From: Streptomyces broussonetiae
Lineage (GTDB): Bacteria; Actinomycetota; Actinomycetes; Streptomycetales; Streptomycetaceae
DNA length: 64,000 bases
Reading direction: 5' to 3'
Assembly: GCF_009796285.1 (NCBI RefSeq)
Contig: NZ_CP047020.1
Coordinates: 682,001 to 746,000, forward strand
The notes beneath the pieces were generated by a model, which did not search any database, was not told the origin of the DNA, and was given only the letters and a program-made list of their open reading frames with translations. Each line of letters begins with the position of its first letter. The first letter of the stretch is position 1. Positions 60,401 to 64,000 of this stretch are shown here, in pieces. Both the position numbers and the translations under genes were made by a program.

Positions 60401-60717
60401 GCGAACAGGGCGTCGGGCCCGGCCACCTCGGCACGTTCCAGCACGAAGCCCCCGACATCGTCGACGACCGGCACCGGCTCCCCGTCCACGGCCGTGAACC
60501 GGGTGCGCAGCACCTCGTGGCGCGCCACGATCCCGGACAGCGACCGCTCCAGCCGGTCCGCGTCCAGGCGCCCTCGCAACCGCAGGACCAGCGGGAGCAT
60601 CGATCCGGTGGACGAACCCGCCAGCTGGTCCATGAACCACAGCCGACGCTGTGCGAAGGATGCCGTGCGGGTGTCCACGTCGTTCGGTGCCCCCTCAGGG
60701 GCCGGACCTGTTGTCAC
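54424..60717 (-). CDS. NRPS 1: C-A-PCP-C-A-PCP
   Basis: A 2097-residue dimodular synthetase that starts with a C domain, so it expects an upstream acyl- or aminoacyl-carrier donor. C1 has VHHIAVDGW (about 138-147) and A1 has [10 protein letters not shown] near 601. PCP1 has LGGHS (Ser999). C2 has LHHAVTDGW near 1190, A2 has [10 protein letters not shown] near 1650 and PCP2 has LGGHS (Ser2037). Hand-read pockets are about D-A-D-N-V-G-A-V-T-K and D-A-E-E-V-G-T-I-S-K; the acidic residues suggest basic amino acids. GTG 60717 is preceded by GGGAGG six bases away; the frame upstream is not conserved-looking. It is the first gene of the NRPS operon. Confidence 0.95.
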   Translation of the reverse strand: MTTGPAPEGAPNDVDTRTASFAQRRLWFMDQLAGSSTGSMLPLVLRLRGRLDADRLERSLSGIVARHEVLRTRFTAVDGEPVPVVDDVGGFVLERAEVAGPDALFARCLGRPVDLSAQHPLRATLARVTPEEHLLLVEVHHIAVDGWSWGVLLDELAAGYRGEAVAAPTVQYADLARVQTERLRGERLRGLLTHWRDRLTGLAPLELPTDRPRPGVWDGAGDVVRFDLPAELVCAVDTLARSRRATRYMLLLTAYQVLLGHWSGRTDVAVCSTLADRAQRGAAALIGPLVNTVVLRTDLSGGPGFATLLDRVRARVPGDLAHAEAPFDLVVGELGGSRDLSRHPLAQASFTLLNSPIRPVRMPDLDVTLVEPPLTQTPLDVFLDLTLRADGSIAALLQYATALFDAATMRAFARAYVALLRAVLTDPDTPVQDLVRALPVGPGAPARPRPEWHHAPDRPTGPPPPVVFSGRPGTTALLCGDDRATYAELDAMTGGLAVALGAAGVGAGSPVGVLLRRGLWSVAAVEGVWRAGGVYVPLDPELPAERLRFMAEEARLACVVTDPATAATATALAPAAVDVTTVAPAPDGPRHRPDPRELAHVVFTSGSTGRPKAVGVEHAALASHVSAARRRLGFTAADRVLAFASFSFDASLDQVLPALASGATVVMRPDEPWLPTQVPEIVRRHELTVVNVPPTYWAELTLSLDRRLAAALASLRLLVLGGEAVPADTLATWRAAVPWVRVCNAYGPTETTVTATTYDVDDPPADSVPIGRPLGDRRVYVVDAQDAPVPVGVCGELLIGGTEVARGYLHRPALTAERFVPDPFGPPGGRLYRTGDLVRWKPGGDLEFVGRRDDQVKIRGFRIELGEVETVLRACPLVGAAAARPDRATGRSLIGYVVPAPDASAAPDRADLRAWCARYLPHYAVPADFVVLDALPVGVSGKFDRSALPDPDHTRRATGAAHTAPRDETERIVAEVWADVLGLDRIGIDDSFFDLGGHSLLATMAVSRVAQRLGREIELRTVFENPTVRGFAPRVSAAHASGATEVVPVDRDRPLPLSFAQERLWFLDRTSERGDSYLLWYCWRVRGGLDRTAWQQALDDLVARHEVLRTALIESDGRPVQQVCDPVRVPLHWERAPEAPDEQARLDAVRRQAGDLATRRFDLARPPLLRAGVWELSGDDHVVLLALHHAVTDGWSKGVLLDELGRHYAARRAGRSAALPPLPVQYADFAVWQRDRADSGALEPQLAYWEHTLTGAPVLELPTDRPRPAAFTGRGGAVEVDLPARLVERVDACARERGATRFMVLLAVAQAALARWSGRTDVSVGTPVAGRGRLELEPLVGFFVNTVVLRTDLSGRPTFGGLVDRVRDVVLGAFDHQEVPFERVVERLRPERDLSRNPLFQVMVDVQDATTGRSGLPGLDATGFALPWGSAKFDLTATFVVQRDRFALNVEYAADLFDPATATRFAQHVGRLLEALLTGPGVRVDEASLLTAGERDHLVASAGGDAPPAARFQVAGRAAAPAVVCEGTALDHARLDALTGGLATALADAGAAAGDAVGVCTGRGVWSVAAMLAVWRAGGVYVPLDPRLPEERLRFMLQEAGVRHVVCDAHTRDTVAALGAATVGVDGVRPAPGGPRHTPDPRDLAYVIFTSGSTGRPKAVGVEHHALDAHVAAARERFALSADDRVLTFASTSFDASLEQILPALSTGATVIVRPDEIWTPEQLADRVARERVTVMELTPSYWAELVARLDTLAPQLSCLRLLVTGGEALPADSLERWFAHLPGVPVINTYGPTEAVISATAHTLGTVPPGRVPIGRALGSRRTYVVDGLGEPVPDGVPGELLVGGPELARGYLGRPALTAVRFVPDPFGRPGGRLYRTGDVVRRVPSGELEFLGRDDDQVKIRGFRVEPAEAEAVLRGHPGVTGAAVVVRTLHGEPALVGYTAGGGATEESLEAHCRAHLPHYLVPSAFVLLDALPLTVQGKLDTAALPEPATHAPQAFVAPRTPAETVVAQVWCEVLDLPRVGIHDDFFVLGGHSLRAVAVASRLRTAFDCPLEVRDLFEHPTVERLAAEVERRLLELISQMSDDEIDLSLTADL

Positions 60718-61057
60718 TGTGAGCCTCCCAGCCGTGTTTTGCAGCAGCCTGCCGTCGGCTGGGTGGCACCCATAGGGAAGAAGAAGCAGCACCGGCGGCA
60801 GACCGCGCTGCTGTTCCGGCCGCGAGGTTGCCGGGGGTTGCCGGTGGCGGGTCACCTGCGTGACCGCCGTCGCCTCGATCGGCAGCCTCTACCGGGCGGC
60901 GAACTCGGCGGTGTACACATGCAGGTTGGCGAGAAAGGCAGTCGGAGAGGGGAAGGGCGGTGAGCGCTCCGGCGTCCCGCGCGAGCCGGGCCGCACGGGT
61001 GGTCGGCTCGTGACGGGCGTTCTCGTCCCACAGGGCGGTTCGGCGGCCGGGCGAGAC
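60718..61057 (-). other. NRPS operon promoter region, 340 bp
   Basis: No gene is recognised. It must hold the promoter of the 16-kb NRPS operon. It contains a motif related to the lanM palindromes (60765-60780) and marks the right edge of the cluster, since the next genes are ordinary DoxX and cupin genes. Confidence 0.5.
60765..60780 (-). promoter_or_regulatory. CTTCCCTATGGGTGCC element upstream of NRPS 1
   Basis: Read on the minus strand this element shares TTCCC(C/T)A(C/T)GGGTG with the first palindrome upstream of lanM. It lies about 48-63 bp before the NRPS 1 start, a normal activator position. It is a candidate common regulator site. Confidence 0.35.
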
Positions 61058-61420
61058 CTACAGCCAGGAAGTTGAGAGCCACATGGTCACGACCGCAACG
61101 CAAAAGAGCACGAGGTTGAGAGCGATGCGGCGGTCTCCACGGCTCACGTGCACTCTGGTCGCACCGATCTGCAGGACGACGAACCCGATCGCCGCGGCAA
61201 GGGCCAGCCACCGCCGGATGCCGGTCACAGGAGGCAGGATCAGTCCGAGCGAGCCCAGGACTTCGACTGCCCCGAGGGCCCGGACGACCGGCATCGGCAG
61301 GCTGTCCACCCACGCCATCATCGGCCGAAGCTGCTCGCTGGTCCGGAGCAACTTGAGTCCGCCCGAGCAGAGGTAGAACATCGCGAGCAGGCCGGCGGTG
61401 ATCCAATATGCGACGTGCAT
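61058..61420 (-). CDS. DoxX-like membrane protein
   Basis: A 120-residue protein with four hydrophobic helices of the DoxX-like family: WITAGLLAMFYLCSGGLKLL, then AVEVLGSLGLILPP and LALAAAIGFVVLQIGA, ending in VLFCVAVVTMWLS. Such proteins are small membrane subunits of redox-related function, mostly uncharacterised. It starts 3 bp after the cupin stop, so the two form an operon. Confidence 0.85.
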   Translation of the reverse strand: MHVAYWITAGLLAMFYLCSGGLKLLRTSEQLRPMMAWVDSLPMPVVRALGAVEVLGSLGLILPPVTGIRRWLALAAAIGFVVLQIGATRVHVSRGDRRIALNLVLFCVAVVTMWLSTSWL

Positions 61421-61423
61421 GGT

Positions 61424-61957
61424 TCAGGCTTCCGGCCTCGGGGCGAAGTCGGTCGCGGGTTCGGTGGCGTAGCGGCTCATGGTGGCGATGCTCGCCTGTG
61501 CGGTCAGCTGCTGCCCGCCGGAGATCATGTCCCGCAGATCCCGGAAGTACTGCACGTACAGGTCCGGAGTGAACGTGCTGAGCATGACGGCTGGTTCGTC
61601 GCCTGGATTGGCGAAGGTGTGCGGGGCGCCGGGCGGGACCATGACGAGCGTGCCTGCGGTCGCGTCGTAGCTCTGGTGGCCGACCGTGAACCGCACCATG
61701 CCGGAGAGAACGTAGAAGCCCTCGTCGTGCTGGGCATGACGGTGCTGCGGCGGTCCTGGAGTATGGGGGGCAAGGACGGACTCGGCGAATCCGATGCGGT
61801 GCCCGGTGTTGCTGCCGTCTTCGAGGATGCGCATCTGCGTGGTCCCCAGGACGATCGTCTCGCCTTCGCCCGGGCCGACCACGGACACGGCGGGATCGGC
61901 CTTCGCCTGCCCGGCCGTCGGTTGATCCTTCGGTTGATCCGTCATGTGATCCGTCAT
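61424..61957 (-). CDS. Cupin-domain protein
   Basis: A 177-residue single-domain cupin. Motif 1 is PPQHRHAQHDEGFYVLSG and motif 2 is VPPGAPHTFANPG, which supply the His/Glu metal ligands. Its role may be a dioxygenase, isomerase or sensor. ATG 61957 is chosen; ATG 61945 is also possible, and neither has a strong ribosome binding site. It is divergent from a LysR gene and followed by DoxX. Confidence 0.87.
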   Translation of the reverse strand: MTDHMTDQPKDQPTAGQAKADPAVSVVGPGEGETIVLGTTQMRILEDGSNTGHRIGFAESVLAPHTPGPPQHRHAQHDEGFYVLSGMVRFTVGHQSYDATAGTLVMVPPGAPHTFANPGDEPAVMLSTFTPDLYVQYFRDLRDMISGGQQLTAQASIATMSRYATEPATDFAPRPEA

Positions 61958-62012
61958 GTTCCGATTGAAGGACCCGGGCGACTGGACCGTCCAATACCGT
62001 CTGGATCGGCCC

Positions 62013-62029
62013 GATACCGCATGAGTATC
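62013..62029. promoter_or_regulatory. LysR-type operator (GATAC-N7-GTATC)
   Basis: A perfect inverted repeat GATAC/GTATC with a 7-bp spacer contains the T-N11-A signature of LysR regulators. It lies in the 82-bp gap between the divergent cupin and LysR genes, 11 bp before the LysR start, which suits autorepression and control of the cupin-doxX pair. Confidence 0.6.
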
Positions 62030-62039
62030 GTTGCTGGCC

Positions 62040-62891
62040 ATGGAGGTACGTACGCTGCGCTATTTCGTGGCTGTCGCTGAGGAACTCCACTTCGGCCGTG
62101 CTGCGGCCCGGCTTCACATGAGCCAGCCACCGCTGAGCCGGGCCGTCAAGCGGTTGGAGACCGACATCGGCGCCACCTTGCTGCACCGCTCCGCCGCAGG
62201 TGTCGCGCTCACCCCAGCCGGGGCGCTGCTACTCGACGAGGCACGTGTCCTGCTCGACCGGGTCGACAGCGTGCGGCTGCGCGTGGCCGCGGCAGCCGGA
62301 CCCGCGACCCTCACCGTCGGCATCCTGAGCGACAGCGCCGATCCTGGGGCGACACGGCTGGCCGCCTCGTACCGCCGACGGTATCCAGGCGTCGAGGTCC
62401 ACGTCCGTGAGACCGACCTGACCGATCCGACCTGCGGACTACGCGCCGGACTCGTCGACGTCGCCTTGACCCGGGGGCCGTTCGACGAGACAGGGCTGAC
62501 GGTGCGAGAACTGCGCGCCGACCCGGTGGGAGCCGTGCTGCGCGCTGACGACCCACTGGCCGATCACGCTCGTCTGACACTGGCCGACCTGGCCGGCAGA
62601 CGTTGGTTCCAGTTCCCGAAGAACACCGATCCGCTCTGGCAGACGTACTGGAACGGCGGAGAACCCCGCGAGGGCCCTGTCGTGCGCGGCGTCCAGGAGT
62701 GCTTGCAGGCTGTGCTCTGGAACGGAACCGTCGGTATCGCGCCGCTCGAACACAGCCCGGGCGAGGACTTGGCTGTGGTGCCCGTCATCGACATGGCGCC
62801 AAGTCGTGTCGTGACAGCTTGGAAAGAGGGCAACGCGAACCCGTTGATCACGTCGTTCGTCCGGATGGCGATCGCGGCCTACCGCGACTGA
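62040..62891 (+). CDS. LysR-family transcriptional regulator
   Basis: A 283-residue LysR regulator. The N-terminal winged HTH is LRYFVAVAEELHFGRAAARL followed by SQPPLSRAVKRLE. A periplasmic-binding-like effector domain follows from about residue 88 (LTVGILSDSADPG), ending in FVRMAIAAYRD. ATG 62040 is chosen because it begins right at the conserved MEVRTLRYF. It probably controls the divergent cupin-DoxX operon. Confidence 0.94.
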   Translation: MEVRTLRYFVAVAEELHFGRAAARLHMSQPPLSRAVKRLETDIGATLLHRSAAGVALTPAGALLLDEARVLLDRVDSVRLRVAAAAGPATLTVGILSDSADPGATRLAASYRRRYPGVEVHVRETDLTDPTCGLRAGLVDVALTRGPFDETGLTVRELRADPVGAVLRADDPLADHARLTLADLAGRRWFQFPKNTDPLWQTYWNGGEPREGPVVRGVQECLQAVLWNGTVGIAPLEHSPGEDLAVVPVIDMAPSRVVTAWKEGNANPLITSFVRMAIAAYRD

Positions 62892-62958
62892 ACCACTCCC
62901 CCGCCCCCTGTTCGAGAGCGACACCGGACGCCTGTGGCTACGGTCGTCTGGGCCTGGG

Positions 62959-63480
62959 TCAGTAGGCGGAGTTGACGTTGTCGATGGAGCCGTAGCGGTG
63001 GGCGGCGTAGTTGGCGGCTGCAGTGATGTTGGCGACGGGGTCGGTGACGCTGTGGGCGGTGCCGGTGACGTGGTAGGCGTTGAAGGTGGGGTCGATGACC
63101 TGGAGCAGGCCCTTGGAGGGGGTGCCCTTCTGCGCGTTGACGTCCCAGTTGTTCTGGGCGGCGGGGTTGCCGCCGGACTCGCGCATGATGTTGCGCTTGA
63201 GGCCCTCGTAGCTGCCCGGGATGCCCTTGGCCTTCATGATCTGCAGGGACTGCTTGATCCAGCCGTCGAGGTTGCTGCCGGAGCCGGTCCTGGTCTGGGC
63301 GGTGGTGGTGCGGCTGTATCCGGCGGTGGCCTTGACCGTGTGGGCGGTGGGTGCCTGCGTGGCCTCGGCGGCCTGTGCGGTGGCCGGCATCAGGGTGATG
63401 GCGGCGGCGGCGCAGCCGGTGGTGGCCAGGCCGGTGACGACGAGGGTGCGCAGGCGGGCGGTGCGAGTGGTCATGGTCAT
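62959..63480 (-). CDS. Secreted SLT-type lytic transglycosylase
   Basis: A 173-residue exported muralytic enzyme. The signal peptide (about 1-38) has Arg residues, a hydrophobic core and an AQA-A-type cleavage site. A short linker precedes a soluble-lytic-transglycosylase domain with the catalytic Glu101 in IMRESGGNP, then GLLQVIDPTFNAY and NITAAANYAAHRYG. It cleaves peptidoglycan glycan strands, as do the SLT proteins linked to growth and spore germination in Streptomyces. A long leader of about 170 bases precedes it. Confidence 0.92.
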   Translation of the reverse strand: MTMTTRTARLRTLVVTGLATTGCAAAAITLMPATAQAAEATQAPTAHTVKATAGYSRTTTAQTRTGSGSNLDGWIKQSLQIMKAKGIPGSYEGLKRNIMRESGGNPAAQNNWDVNAQKGTPSKGLLQVIDPTFNAYHVTGTAHSVTDPVANITAAANYAAHRYGSIDNVNSAY

Positions 63481-63483
63481 GCG

Positions 63484-63652
63484 TCAGTAACTTTCCGCTG
63501 GGGGACATCGTCGGCGCCGGCCCTGCTGGGGGCTGCGCGGGGGCCTGTAGGGGGCCCTGGTGCGTGAGCAGGAGTGGGTGGAGGTGGCCGGGGGTTCCGG
63601 CTGGTGTCCATCGCCTGGCTCCCGGCGACGACAGCAATGTTTAGCGACCGGC
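63484..63652 (-). promoter_or_regulatory. Possible ydaO-type (c-di-AMP) riboswitch leader
   Basis: The minus-strand leader of the transglycosylase begins GGTCGCTAAACATT, continues through CGTCGCCGGGAGCCAGGCGA and CACCAGCCGGAACC, and ends CAGCGGAAAGTTACTGACGC just before the ATG. It can form several GC stems. In Streptomyces, muralytic genes such as rpfA carry ydaO riboswitches in this position. I recognise the layout and some conserved-looking pieces but could not run a covariance model. Confidence 0.4.
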
Positions 63653-63699
63653 CGGGCGGGGCGCAATGATGTGACGTACTACCCCACATCGGAGAAATG

Positions 63700-64000
63700 C
63701 CCGTTATGGTCCGCTATGCGGCTTTCATGTCCTGTTCAGGGCGTTCCCGTCCTACGATCCCGGATCGGATGTGATGTGCCTCCTATGGGTCACATCACGC
63801 GATCAAGCCCCTCAAACCCGCTCGGACGTCCCTGATCGCCTCGACCCTGGCCGCGGACCCACTGAAGAAGGTCGCCGAACTCAGCAGCTCACCGGGCCGC
63901 CTCCAGCCCTACAGACCCTGACCGAACTCGCCGGGGCCGCCCCCAGACCTACGGCGAGCACGTGACGACCGCCGGACGCGGCTGACCAGAGAACGCCGGG
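63700..64000. other. Terminal region without recognised gene
   Basis: The last 300 bp show short open frames with no coding signature I trust. The part next to 63700 probably carries the transglycosylase promoter (lower GC, GTAGTACGTCAC on the minus strand). Confidence 0.35.

Noticed and set aside
54424..60717. Ureido-forming C domain (EHHxxHDG) that would parallel a known NRPS-PEARL pathway
   Set aside because: C1 and C2 read VHHIAVDG and LHHAVTDG; in NRPS 2 they read MHHIVSDG and CHVVLDG. None fits the ureido signature.
60718..60855. Extending NRPS 1 upstream to 60855
   Set aside because: The extra residues are not C-domain-like and would run through the GGGAGG ribosome binding site that properly serves GTG 60717.
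62879..63637. A 252-codon frame overlapping the transglycosylase on the same strand
   Set aside because: It is His/Arg/Pro-rich out-of-frame sequence. The other frame carries the signal peptide and the SLT domain.

Overview
This window is chromosomal DNA from a high-GC actinomycete, most likely Streptomyces or a close relative. The signs are very GC-rich third codon positions, frequent GTG starts, twin-arginine secreted phosphatases, a LAL regulator, an MbtH protein and an IS1380-type transposase. All calls come from reading the sequence; no search was run.

Left part (1-26.3 kb) is a patchwork. It holds metabolic enzymes (aldo/keto reductase end, SDR, epoxide hydrolase, quinone-oxidoreductase-like enzyme, flavin monooxygenase), MFS and MarR/esterase loci, secreted phosphatases, a DUF2236-EF-hand fusion and an eCIS-core (DUF4157) protein. 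Scattered gene wrecks lie between them: a DUF4277 transposase, a kinase/beta-propeller splice, a FUSC fragment, a SigJ-like tail, a frameshifted secreted hydrolase and a CocE gene with its centre deleted. A stand-alone LanC-like protein lies at 7.9-9.3 kb.

Central and right part (26.5-60.7 kb) is a dense biosynthetic gene cluster that mixes nonribosomal and RiPP machinery. A minus-strand operon (33979 to 26478) reads LanB-like 2, free adenylation domain, PLP enzyme, free carrier protein, LanB-like 1, mostly with 1-4 nt overlaps. Facing away are MbtH, a Sfp-type PPTase and an S51 peptidase. Two same-length LuxR-type regulators diverge from a LanM-like synthetase that is followed by a 64-residue candidate precursor peptide and a 991-residue LAL regulator. 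A second minus-strand operon (60717 to 44593) reads NRPS 1 (C-A-PCP-C-A-PCP), NRPS 2 (C-A-PCP-C-A-PCP-TE), cytochrome P450, MFS exporter.

A working model: the free A domain loads the free carrier protein as a module 0 that feeds the first C domain. NRPS 1 adds two residues from acid-lined pockets (probably basic amino acids). NRPS 2 adds Thr, perhaps dehydrated by the unusual next C domain, and a last residue, then releases the chain by its TE. The two LanB-like proteins lack the glutamate-elimination domain and may be tRNA-dependent ligases (PEARL type) that extend the product. The LanM protein keeps its dehydratase/kinase residues but has lost the catalytic and zinc residues of its cyclase, and its candidate substrate has only one cysteine. 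The LanM may therefore make a dehydrated, non-lanthionine peptide. Variants of TTCCC(C/T)A(C/T)G upstream of lanM, the S51 peptidase and NRPS 1 hint at shared control.

Right flank (61.0-64 kb): a DoxX-cupin pair divergent from a LysR regulator, then a secreted lysozyme-like transglycosylase with a long leader that may be a c-di-AMP riboswitch.
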